Shown one piece after another: positions 1 through 6,113 of a DNA stretch of 8,442 nt (positions within the stretch are counted from its first letter, which is position 1; every line of letters begins with the position of its first letter). The translations under genes and the position numbers were made by a program. The notes below the pieces were generated by a model that was not told where the DNA came from, searched no databases, and was given only the letters and a program-made list of their open reading frames with translations. The DNA lies in NCBI GenBank assembly GCA_049794535.1, contig JBARCX010000288.1, forward strand, positions 1 through 8,442, read 5' to 3'. Source of the DNA: JBARCX01 sp049794535 (GTDB lineage Bacteria > Pseudomonadota > Gammaproteobacteria > Xanthomonadales > Rhodanobacteraceae).

Positions 1-1378
1 GCCCTGCACGCTGGCCGCCTTGATGCTCGTTGTTGTGCTTACGCTCCAGCAGGAGCACATGTTGGATATCGAGAGCCAGGCAAATATCACCCGCCAGCTG
101 ACCCAGTTGTCCGACGCACTGATGCAAGGTGGCGAGGGCACACCTCAGTTCCTACTCGACCGATCATTGCAGCAAGCGCATGGCAGCTCATTGCGCCGCA
201 TCGAGCTACACCAGATAGACGGCCAAGTGCTGCTGTACAGCGGTGCATCCTCGACCCACTGGCAGCCTTATCGGCAGGATCTACGCGACGCTACGGGTCA
301 AAAGCAGACACTGATCCTGCAGGTTGATCCTCGACCATTGCAACGTGCCCATTGGCGTTTTCGACTGTGCGGTGCACTGATTGGAATCGGCATCGTGCTA
401 TTGGCGTTTTTGGCGGCATCCGCGTTACGCCGCCGCATACTTGCCCCTCTGCAAGAACTGCAGGTCGGGTTGGACGAATTGCTGGCTGGACGCGTACCCG
501 TGGTGCCAGCAGCCTCATCAAGTTCCGAATTCGAGAGGCTGATCGAGACAGTGCAATCGTTGTCGGAGCATCGCCACAACAGCCAACCGCGGCAAACCAT
601 CACCCATGACGCCACATCGGATCACCTGTCCACTGATCCGATAGCCCGCAACCCATCGCAGTTTGTCGCATGGATCGGCCATCATTTTCGTCAACCATTG
701 CAGGCGCTGGAGTTACTTACCGCAAGCCTGCGTCCCGATACCGATGCAGACCAGCGCATCGTATTGACGCAGATGCGCGACAGCATCGGCCGAATGACTC
801 GTCTGCTTGATGCACTACTGGAAATCTCACGCCTGGATGCCGGGGTGATCACAACGACATCGTCCGTCTTTTCCACCGCCGAACTTTTTCTGCGCGACCG
901 CGCCGCGCATAACATCGCCGCTGCACGACAAGGCACCACCCTACGCTGGCATGGCATCCGATACCGGCTTCTCGGTGACAGCACCCTCGCCGCCAGCCTG
1001 CTCGGCCAGTTATTGAGCAATGCCATCGCCAATACCCCACATGGATGCGTGCTGGTCGCGGCACGCCGACGCGGCACAGCCATACGCATTGAAGTTCGCG
1101 ACAATGGCCCCGGTATTTCCACGGCCCATCAGCAATATATCTTCGAGGAATTCACCCAGCTGTCCCACGATACGGGGCAGCATCCCGAAGGTTATGGCCT
1201 GGGATTAGCTATTGCCGAGCGATTGGCCGAATTGCTCGGTACCCGCATCGGCCTGCGTTCCGCGCCCGGCCGAGGCAGCACGTTCTGGTTTGAGCTGCCT
1301 CGCGTTTCCATCTCAGGGCACAGCGGCAATGGCGACGTCTCTATCGCGCCCACATCCGCCCTGAAGCATGCATGCTGA
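1..1378 (+). CDS. Membrane sensor histidine kinase, 5'-truncated by the window edge
   Basis: Inner-membrane two-component sensor kinase that should autophosphorylate on His and pass phosphate to an unseen response regulator. The frame is open to the left edge, and hydrophobic residues continue upstream of the first possible starts (TTG 20, ATG 23), so the true start is probably outside the window. Numbering from TTG 20: end of a first membrane helix (about 1-9), a periplasmic sensor region of about 100 residues with no recognised fold, a second helix (about 115-135), a short HAMP-like linker, then the HisKA H-box HHFRQPLQAL (221-230), N-box LLSNAIANTP (331-340), G1 DNGPGI (361-366), F-box FEEF (375-378) and G2 GYGLGLAI (391-398). 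There is no receiver domain. The residue after the phospho-acceptor H221 is His instead of the usual Asp/Glu. Codons such as TTA, CTA and GTA look more frequent than in the tol genes. The gene converges on the tRNA-Lys gene, and no plus-strand terminator is evident. The kinase family is sure; the signal is unknown. Confidence 0.9.
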   Translation, partial: PCTLAALMLVVVLTLQQEHMLDIESQANITRQLTQLSDALMQGGEGTPQFLLDRSLQQAHGSSLRRIELHQIDGQVLLYSGASSTHWQPYRQDLRDATGQKQTLILQVDPRPLQRAHWRFRLCGALIGIGIVLLAFLAASALRRRILAPLQELQVGLDELLAGRVPVVPAASSSSEFERLIETVQSLSEHRHNSQPRQTITHDATSDHLSTDPIARNPSQFVAWIGHHFRQPLQALELLTASLRPDTDADQRIVLTQMRDSIGRMTRLLDALLEISRLDAGVITTTSSVFSTAELFLRDRAAHNIAAARQGTTLRWHGIRYRLLGDSTLAASLLGQLLSNAIANTPHGCVLVAARRRGTAIRIEVRDNGPGISTAHQQYIFEEFTQLSHDTGQHPEGYGLGLAIAERLAELLGTRIGLRSAPGRGSTFWFELPRVSISGHSGNGDVSIAPTSALKHAC

Positions 1379-1404
1379 CCAGATAGATATTTTGCGACAC
1401 CCAT

Positions 1405-1433
1405 AAAAAAACCCGCATGGCGAGCCATGCGGG
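1405..1433 (-). terminator. Intrinsic terminator of tRNA-Lys (and any queC read-through)
   Basis: Read on the minus strand, a perfect 9-bp stem CCCGCATGG/CCATGCGGG with a 4-base loop CTCG is followed directly by seven T residues. It begins 8 bases after the CCA end of the tRNA. The T run lies only on the minus-strand side, so it serves the leftward transcripts and not the convergent kinase gene. It is the only strong intrinsic terminator I see in the window, so transcripts reading through queC could also end here. Confidence 0.93.
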
Positions 1434-1441
1434 CGATGATT

Positions 1442-1517
1442 TGGTGGGTCGTCCGAGATTCGAACTCGGGACCAATAGATTAAAAGTCTACTGCTCTACC
1501 GACTGAGCTAACGACCC
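1442..1517 (-). tRNA. tRNA-Lys, anticodon UUU
   Basis: A 76-base gene with encoded CCA. Read on the minus strand it starts GGGTCGTTAGCTCAGT and ends CGACCCACCA. The acceptor stem GGGTCGT/ACGACCC pairs perfectly, with A as discriminator. The D-arm holds AGCTCAGTCGGTAGAGC. The anticodon loop is CTTTTAA, giving TTT for lysine AAA/AAG codons. The T-arm contains the canonical GTTCGAATC. Queuosine is placed in tRNAs with GUN anticodons (Tyr, His, Asn, Asp), so this tRNA is not a substrate of the neighbouring que pathway; the adjacency is positional. In Pseudomonas aeruginosa the tRNA-Lys beside queC is, as I recall, an integration site for genomic islands. Confidence 0.98.
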
Positions 1518-1536
1518 GCATCAAGGTAAGCCGGTA

Positions 1537-1565
1537 ATTTTATGGCCTACAGGCCACCGGCACAA
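1537..1565 (-). promoter_or_regulatory. Candidate sigma-70 promoter of tRNA-Lys
   Basis: On the minus strand the -35 hexamer TTGTGC (1565-1560; 3 of 6 matches, with the TTG intact) is separated by 17 bases from the -10 hexamer TAAAAT (1542-1537; 5 of 6). The -10 ends 19 bases before the mature tRNA 5' end, giving an expected leader of about 12 bases. The bases after the -10 are GC-rich (ACCGGC), as is usual for stringently controlled stable-RNA promoters. A dyad TGGCCTGTAGGCCA sits at the end of the spacer and runs into the first base of the -10. The -10 and position are good evidence; the -35 is weak. Confidence 0.65.
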
Positions 1566-1575
1566 GTAAAACGAC

Positions 1576-2262
1576 TTAAACGTAGCGTGTAGGGTCGGGT
1601 AACCCGGCGTCGCGAAACCCTTGCGCACGCAAACGACAGGCATCGCAATGACCGCAGGCACGGCCCTGTGCATCAGCCTGATAGCAGCTCACCGTCTCGG
1701 TAAAGTCCACGCTCAAACGCTGGCCTTCACGCGCGATATCGGCCTTGCTCATCTTCATCAGCGGTGCGTGGATGCGGATACCCGCGCCTTCCACACCGGC
1801 CTTGGTGGCCACGTTGGCCAACTGCTCGAACGCCTCGATAAAGGCCGGACGGCAATCCGGATAGCCGGAATAGTCGACCGCGTTGACTCCGCACCAGATG
1901 TCGCTGGAGCCAAGTACCTCGGCCCAACCCAAGGCGATCGACAACATGATGGTGTTACGTGCCGGCACGTAGGTGACTGGAATATTGTCGCTATCAGCCG
2001 CGTCCAGCGGAACATCGATATCTGCCGTGAGCGCCGAGCCACCAATGGTGCGCAGATCGACCTGCACTGTCTTGTGCTCGACGGCACCGAGCATCTTCGA
2101 CACGCGCTCGGACGCTTCGAGTTCGGAACTATGGCGCTGGCCATAGGCCACGCTGAGTGCGTGCACCTGATAGCCCTGTTCGCGCGCAATGGCGATGGTA
2201 ACGGCCGAGTCCATGCCGCCAGAGACGAGTACGACGGCTTTACGGGGTGAGATTTCAGACAT
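1576..2262 (-). CDS. queC: 7-cyano-7-deazaguanine (preQ0) synthase QueC
   Basis: Cytosolic ATP- and Zn-dependent enzyme that converts 7-carboxy-7-deazaguanine and ammonia to preQ0 on the queuosine pathway. From ATG 2262 it is 228 residues, the usual family length. Visible motifs are the PP-loop SGGMDS (14-19) for ATP, YVPARN (98-103), SGYPDCR (122-128) and a C-terminal four-Cys zinc site (C193, C203, C206, C209 in CGHCDAC). The start is uncertain: ATG 2262 has a GGA about 9 bases upstream and puts the PP-loop at the normal position; ATG 2271 and GTG 2292 are in frame but lack a usable ribosome site. It lies 163 bases after queE, separated by an imperfect palindrome, and upstream of tRNA-Lys. 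It could be co-transcribed with queE or start separately; I see no convincing promoter in the gap. The function is certain from motifs. Confidence 0.97.
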   Translation of the reverse strand: MSEISPRKAVVLVSGGMDSAVTIAIAREQGYQVHALSVAYGQRHSSELEASERVSKMLGAVEHKTVQVDLRTIGGSALTADIDVPLDAADSDNIPVTYVPARNTIMLSIALGWAEVLGSSDIWCGVNAVDYSGYPDCRPAFIEAFEQLANVATKAGVEGAGIRIHAPLMKMSKADIAREGQRLSVDFTETVSCYQADAQGRACGHCDACRLRAQGFRDAGLPDPTRYV

Positions 2263-2281
2263 GGTTTGCATCCACACAGTA

Positions 2282-2298
2282 CGGCCGGTCACCGGCCG
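2282..2298. repeat. GC-rich dyad just upstream of queC
   Basis: CGGCCGGT and ACCGGCCG flank a single C, making a perfect 17-base dyad. It ends 11 bases upstream of ATG 2271 and 20 bases upstream of ATG 2262, so in RNA it would form a 6-bp GC hairpin in the queC leader. It does not look like a preQ1 riboswitch. It may be an operator, an RNA structure near the ribosome site, or chance in GC-rich DNA. Confidence 0.45.
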
Positions 2299-2336
2299 GG
2301 AGGCGCCACCGGCAACACAGGCCAGCGCGCTGAGGA

Positions 2337-2421
2337 TAGAAACGAGTAAATAGGAGTGAGAAAACAGAGCGAGCGCTCAACCGCGCGTTGACTCTTTTCT
2401 CACTCCTCTCACTCATTTCTA
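2337..2421. repeat. Long imperfect inverted repeat between queE and queC
   Basis: The inner arms AGGAGTGAGAAAA (2352-2364) and TTTTCTCACTCCT (2395-2407) are a perfect 13-bp inverted repeat. The outer arms AGAAACGAGT (2338-2347) and ACTCATTTCT (2411-2420) match at 9 of 10 positions, with a 4/3-base bulge between inner and outer arms; T2337 and A2421 also pair. The 30-base centre is GC-rich and contains the palindrome GAGCGCTC (2371-2378). One strand of the arms is strongly purine-rich with GAGTGAG units. No T run follows, so it is not a canonical intrinsic terminator. It fills about half of the 163-base gap and looks like an intergenic repeat of the small palindromic type; that class is an inference. 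Confidence 0.8.
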
Positions 2422-2425
2422 ATTT

Positions 2426-3133
2426 TTAATGACCCGCTGCATCATTCCAAAGCAGCTTGTGCAGCTGCAGCTGAAAGCGCACCGGTAATTTGTCGGCAAT
2501 GATCCACTCGGCCAGATCACGCGGCTGCACAGCGCCATGCACCGGCGAAAACAGCACCATGCAGCGCCGGTCCAGCGAGTGCTCGGCAACTGCATCACGC
2601 GCCCACTCGTAATCAACGCGGCTGGCGATCACGATCTTGACCTGATCGTGCGGCAGCAGATGGTCGAGATTCGACCACAGGTTGCGCGCACTCTCACCGG
2701 AGTCCGGCGCCTTAAGGTCCATCACCTTATGCACCCGTGGGTCGACGGCGGATACATCCAGTGCGCCGGAGGTTTCCAGCGACACCTCGTAGCCGGCTTC
2801 GCATAGGCGCTGCAACAGAATCAAGCAACGCTTCTGCGCCAACGGCTCGCCACCGGTAACGCACACATGACGAGCGCCGTGCGAGGCGATCTCGCTAAGA
2901 ATGTCGTCGATCGCACGCCAGTCGCCGCCATAAAACGAATATTCGGTATCGCACCAAACGCAACGCAGCGGACAGCCGGTGAGGCGCACGAACACGGTGC
3001 GCCAGCCGATGGCATCGGCTTCACCCTGGATCGAATGGAAGATCTCGGTGATACGCAGCCGCTCGGCCACGCCTGCTGTCGACGCATCTGATATCGACGC
3101 GGTAGGCGCCACGGTTGTGTTGCTGCCACTCAC
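2426..3133 (-). CDS. queE: 7-carboxy-7-deazaguanine synthase QueE (radical SAM)
   Basis: Radical SAM enzyme that rearranges 6-carboxy-5,6,7,8-tetrahydropterin to 7-carboxy-7-deazaguanine, the step before QueC. The 4Fe-4S ligands are C54, C58 and C61 in CPLRCVWC, the family CxxxCxxC; further motifs are FHSIQGE (32-38) at the start of the conserved region, TGGEP (93-97) and the C-terminal QLHK (223-226). It is 235 residues. The start is GTG 3133, supported by GAGGT 7 bases upstream; this leaves about 25 non-conserved Ser/Thr/Ala-rich residues before the domain. A second in-frame GTG at residue 22 would remove most of that tail but has no clear ribosome site. The ribosome site overlaps the cpoB stop and the gap is only 10 bases, so it is coupled to the tol-pal block. 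QueD and QueF are not in the window. Confidence 0.97.
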   Translation of the reverse strand: MSGSNTTVAPTASISDASTAGVAERLRITEIFHSIQGEADAIGWRTVFVRLTGCPLRCVWCDTEYSFYGGDWRAIDDILSEIASHGARHVCVTGGEPLAQKRCLILLQRLCEAGYEVSLETSGALDVSAVDPRVHKVMDLKAPDSGESARNLWSNLDHLLPHDQVKIVIASRVDYEWARDAVAEHSLDRRCMVLFSPVHGAVQPRDLAEWIIADKLPVRFQLQLHKLLWNDAAGH

Positions 3134-3140
3134 TGCTACG

Positions 3141-3146
3141 ACCTCA
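3141..3146 (-). promoter_or_regulatory. Ribosome-binding site deciding the GTG start of queE
   Basis: TGAGGT on the minus strand lies 7 bases before GTG 3133. Its first three bases are the TGA stop of cpoB, so termination of cpoB and initiation of queE happen at the same place. No ATG is available in the N-terminal part of the queE frame, which makes this site the main support for the GTG. Confidence 0.75.
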
Positions 3147-4022
3147 GTTGGCCGATTGTTGCGGCAGGCTACTCAGCCGCTGCTGCGCCAACTTGGCTAC
3201 GTTGGTGCCGGGATATTTTGCCGTCACTGCTTTCAGCGTGGCCTTGGCGGCATCAGTCTGCTTGAGCTCGAGCTGGCTATAGCCGGCTTTGAGCAATGCA
3301 TCAGGCGCCTTCTCACTCTGCGAGAACTGACTCAGCAGATGCTGGAAGGCTTCCAACGCTACTTGGTAATTCTTGGTGACGTAGTACGACTCGCCCAGCC
3401 AATAGAAGGCATTAGGGGTGAGTGAGTTCACCGGAAATTTCTGGATGAAATCGCGAAAACCACGCGATGCCTGCACATAGTCGCCACCACGAAGCGCTTT
3501 GAACGCTACGCCGTAGGCCGCCTGCGCAGTTGCATCCGCAGGGGTCAGTTTGCCAGCGGCAGCTGCTGGTGGGTTCGTGACTTGTGCTGGCTTACCTGCA
3601 TCGCTGGCCGAAGCCGTTGCGACAGGTGCCGACGATGCGGGTGCCGGCTGGCCCGTATCGGCCGTCGGCTTATTGCCGGCGCCGGCGGTGGCAGCTCCGC
3701 TCTCGAGACGACCGAGGCGGGAGTCCACATCCACGTATTGCGCCTTGCTCTTATCCTGGAGTTCCTGCAACTGGTGCTGCAGCTCCTCAATCTGGCCTTG
3801 CAGTTGCTGCATCTGCGATTGCAGTTGCTGCTGCTGATTGACCGCATTGATACCGCTCTGATCCCTGTTCTGCGCCTGTTGCTCAAGTCGTGCGACTCGA
3901 TCAGCCAGACTCAGCCGGGAATCATCCTGCGCGTGCAGTGGACCGCCAAACAACATGGCGGACGCAAATGCGCCCGCCATGCCGATACTGGCTGTGAAAC
4001 GTTTAGCCAGCGGATACTTCAT
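3144..4022 (-). CDS. cpoB: Cell division coordinator CpoB (YbgF), TPR protein
   Basis: Periplasmic partner of TolA that couples the Tol-Pal machine to septal peptidoglycan synthesis (known for E. coli CpoB). The 292-residue product has a Sec signal peptide (positively charged MKYPLAKRF, hydrophobic core, likely cut after LHA at 31), a Gln-rich coiled coil (about 40-107, with dense QQLQ heptads), a low-complexity Ala/Pro/Thr linker (about 108-165) and three C-terminal TPR units (about 167-285, including NAFYWLGESYY). This is the standard CpoB order: trimerising coiled coil, linker, TPRs. The ATG overlaps the pal stop by one base (TAATG), and there is only a weak GAG upstream, so translation probably depends on coupling to pal. 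The linker is the part most likely to vary between strains. Confidence 0.95.
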   Translation of the reverse strand: MKYPLAKRFTASIGMAGAFASAMLFGGPLHAQDDSRLSLADRVARLEQQAQNRDQSGINAVNQQQQLQSQMQQLQGQIEELQHQLQELQDKSKAQYVDVDSRLGRLESGAATAGAGNKPTADTGQPAPASSAPVATASASDAGKPAQVTNPPAAAAGKLTPADATAQAAYGVAFKALRGGDYVQASRGFRDFIQKFPVNSLTPNAFYWLGESYYVTKNYQVALEAFQHLLSQFSQSEKAPDALLKAGYSQLELKQTDAAKATLKAVTAKYPGTNVAKLAQQRLSSLPQQSAN

Positions 4023-4531
4023 TACTCAGCCGTGTAGACGATCTCGACGCGGCGGTTCTTGCTCCAGCAATCCTCGTTGTGCTCACGGCACACCGGCTTC
4101 TCTTTGCCGTAGCTAACCACGTTCAGCTGGCTAGCCGAACCACCAGCAGCCTGCAGAGCGCTGGACACGGCATTGCCGCGACGCTCGCCGAGGCCCAGGT
4201 TGTACTCGCGCGTACCGCGCTCGTCGGTGTTGCCTTCCAGCTGGATGCGAGCTGTCGGACGGTCCTGCAGGTACTTGGCGTGGCACGCCATGATCTGCTG
4301 GAACTCCGGCTTGATCTCGGTCTTGTCGAAATCAAAGTAGACGACGCGCTGACGCAGGCAAGCGTCGGTGTCGAGGTCAGCCGGGGTGTACTTGCCATTG
4401 GACACAGGAGCCTGGGTCTCAGCGACCGGCTCTGGAGCGGCCGGCTGCGGCTTGACTTCCTGCTTCTTGGCACAGGCGGCCGCGCCAACGCAAAGCAGGG
4501 CGACCAGGGCGACGCGAACGGTCTTATTCAT
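4022..4531 (-). CDS. pal: Peptidoglycan-associated outer-membrane lipoprotein Pal
   Basis: Outer-membrane lipoprotein that binds peptidoglycan through its OmpA-like domain and binds TolB; it tethers the envelope during division. The product is 169 residues. The lipoprotein signal ends in GAAAC with C20 as the lipidated residue; the -3 residue is Ala rather than the more usual Leu, so the lipobox is slightly atypical. A Pro/Ala/Glu-rich tether (about 21-46) leads to the OmpA domain (about 58-167) with YFDFDK, the diaminopimelate-binding segment GNTDERGT (100-107), LGERRGNAV and the final NRRVEI. The mature part has four extra Cys (58, 83, 148, 155) that E. coli Pal lacks. The start is ATG 4531, with AAGGAA 7 bases upstream. 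It follows a 250-base gap after tolB, so it may have its own promoter, and overlaps cpoB by one base. Confidence 0.97.
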   Translation of the reverse strand: MNKTVRVALVALLCVGAAACAKKQEVKPQPAAPEPVAETQAPVSNGKYTPADLDTDACLRQRVVYFDFDKTEIKPEFQQIMACHAKYLQDRPTARIQLEGNTDERGTREYNLGLGERRGNAVSSALQAAGGSASQLNVVSYGKEKPVCREHNEDCWSKNRRVEIVYTAE

Positions 4532-4781
4532 GGTGACGTTCCTTCAAACGGGTTTGAGTTCCGACAGTCAATGACGATTGCGGTTACGGGACAGTGATCG
4601 CCGGTGGTCCGGCTGTTGTATTTATTTGGACATCTCTGTTGCCAGCCATGCGATGCATTGCAAGACCGGCGCAGCAAACCACAGCAGAATCACTGTGGCC
4701 GACAACCGGAGAAGCCAGGCTACCCCGGCCCCTCCTTAGGTTATCCATCCGTGTAGCTTTCACGACACCGATGGATCAGAT
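4532..4781 (-). other. tolB-pal intergenic region with several dyads
   Basis: This 250-base stretch has no convincing gene. From the tolB side it holds an inverted repeat with 12-base arms (4743-4754 and 4765-4776, 11 of 12 pairing, 10-base loop); a perfect Shine-Dalgarno-like TAAGGAGG (4738-4731) with no start codon at usable distance; a dyad CCACAG-N8-CTGTGG (4679-4698); and a small hairpin GCCGG-TGGT-CCGGC (4600-4613). The hairpin after tolB has no T run, so it may be an mRNA-processing or stability element rather than a terminator. A weak promoter-like pair, TGGCAA (4644-4639) and TACAAC (4620-4615) with an 18-base spacer, is the best candidate for a separate pal promoter. In E. coli pal can be expressed from its own promoter, so one is plausible here. 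Confidence 0.6.
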
Positions 4782-6113
4782 TTAATGCTGCCGATACGGA
4801 CCCCAAGCTGGCTCACGTACATCGCCGTTCGAGAGAACAAGACGCTGCCGCACCATGCCATCGTCCGAGACGGCATACAGCACACCAGTACGTCCTTCGG
4901 TTGAGGCATAAAGCAGCATGCTGGCGTTTGGCGCAAAACTGGGGGCTTCGTCCAGCGGACCGGGCGAGATAAAGCGAATCTGCCCACCCAGACTGCGATC
5001 CATAATGGCAATACGATACACGTTCCCGTTGCCCTGCACCATCGCGATCTGTTGGCCGTCATAGCTGATCGCTGCCGCGAGGTTATTTTGGCCCTGGAAA
5101 CTGATCCGAGTGGGCGTACCGCCACTCGACGACATCTGGTAAATCTGCGGGCGACCCGAGCGATCTGAGGTGAAATAGATGCTTTGGCCATCCGGCGACC
5201 AGACCGGCTCGGTGTTGATGCTCAGGCTCTTGGTCAACCGGGTTTCCTGACGGCTGCCAAGATCCATCGTGTAGATCTCAGGGTTACCTGTATAGGAAAG
5301 CGACAGGGCTAGCTTGCTGCCGTCCGGTGACCATGCAGGCGCACTGTTAATACCCTTGGGCCGGCCAGAAACCAGCTGACGAGCACCGGTGGTGATGTCC
5401 TGGATGTAGACGGCCGAATTGCCCCCCTCGAACGAGACGTAGGCGATCTTGTTACCGTCCGGTGACCACTTCGGCGACAGCAGCGCTTCGTGCGAGTGCG
5501 CCACGACCTGCGGGTTGTAGCCATCCGAATCGGCCACGATCAGCGAATAGGCCATGTTGTTACCCAGACCCACCGCAGTGATATAGGCAATACGGGTCCA
5601 GAACGCGCCGCGTACGCCGGTGATCTTCTGGTAGATGATGTCCGCGATCTGGTGAGCAACACCACGCAGATCACCCACCGGTACCGGCGGCATGGCCTGG
5701 GAGAGCAAGCTCTGCTGGCGGTTGACGTCCCACAGCTCGTACTCGACCTGCACCATGCCGTTGCCTGCATCCTTGATGCGGCCCACCACGATGTAGTCCT
5801 GCTTGAGTAGACGCCAGGTAGCGAACTTGATGTCCGAACCCTGACTGGGCTGCTCGACGATCTCGCTCTTGGCCAGCGAACGGAACTTGCCGCAGCGGTT
5901 GAAATCGTTGCTGATCACATCAGCCACATCGGTGGGCAGCGGCGAACCACCCTGCTGGGCGAACGGCACAATCACGATGGGCGTGGCGGTCTTCAGGCCA
6001 CCAACGATCTGCACGCTGAGCGACTGGGCTGCCACCGGGCCGACGAACAACGTCGTCACGGCCAGCAGAACGAGGGCAAGGAGCAAACGGGATTTATGCA
6101 TGAGTTGGGTCAC
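4782..6113 (-). CDS. tolB: Tol-Pal system beta-propeller protein TolB
   Basis: Periplasmic protein that shuttles between Pal and TolA and releases Pal from peptidoglycan-bound states. The 443-residue product has a Sec signal (likely cut after VAA at 29), an N-terminal TolB domain (about 33-165) and a C-terminal six-bladed propeller whose blades show the repeated WSPDG motif (216-220, 261-265, 305-309) and degenerate forms ISYDG (349-353) and FAPNA (393-397). E. coli TolB is 430 residues. The start is unsettled: GTG 6113 overlaps the tolA stop as GTGA, suggesting coupling, whereas ATG 6101 gives a more compact signal peptide (MHKSR...); neither has a visible ribosome site. I list the GTG because of the 4-base overlap. 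TolB sits between tolA and pal in the canonical order. Confidence 0.96.
   Translation of the reverse strand: MTQLMHKSRLLLALVLLAVTTLFVGPVAAQSLSVQIVGGLKTATPIVIVPFAQQGGSPLPTDVADVISNDFNRCGKFRSLAKSEIVEQPSQGSDIKFATWRLLKQDYIVVGRIKDAGNGMVQVEYELWDVNRQQSLLSQAMPPVPVGDLRGVAHQIADIIYQKITGVRGAFWTRIAYITAVGLGNNMAYSLIVADSDGYNPQVVAHSHEALLSPKWSPDGNKIAYVSFEGGNSAVYIQDITTGARQLVSGRPKGINSAPAWSPDGSKLALSLSYTGNPEIYTMDLGSRQETRLTKSLSINTEPVWSPDGQSIYFTSDRSGRPQIYQMSSSGGTPTRISFQGQNNLAAAISYDGQQIAMVQGNGNVYRIAIMDRSLGGQIRFISPGPLDEAPSFAPNASMLLYASTEGRTGVLYAVSDDGMVRQRLVLSNGDVREPAWGPYRQH

Noticed and set aside
1621..2250. Plus-strand open frame (209 codons) opposite queC
   Set aside because: Shadow of queC, which has all its catalytic and zinc motifs on the minus strand.
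2263..2425. preQ1 riboswitch ahead of queC
   Set aside because: The gap has a long GAGTGAG palindrome and a GC dyad but no A-rich preQ1 aptamer tail or small H-type pseudoknot pattern that I can recognise.
3740..3900. Repetitive CAG/CTG-rich stretch in cpoB as a tandem repeat or CRISPR-like array
   Set aside because: It encodes the Gln/Leu coiled coil of CpoB; the periodicity follows the heptads and there are no repeat-spacer units.
4529..4570. Promoter TTGACT-17-TTTGAA just before pal
   Set aside because: The spacing is ideal, but the -10 would overlap the pal ribosome site, so transcription would start too late to include it; the -10 match is also only 3 of 6.
4584..4748. 54-codon minus-strand frame with ATG in the tolB-pal gap
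   Set aside because: Its ATG has no ribosome site, the TAAGGAGG lies inside it rather than before it, and the product has no recognisable features.
4743..4776. Hairpin after tolB as an intrinsic terminator
   Set aside because: The stem is reasonable, but the following minus-strand bases (AACCTAAGG) contain no T run, so at most it is a stability or processing element.
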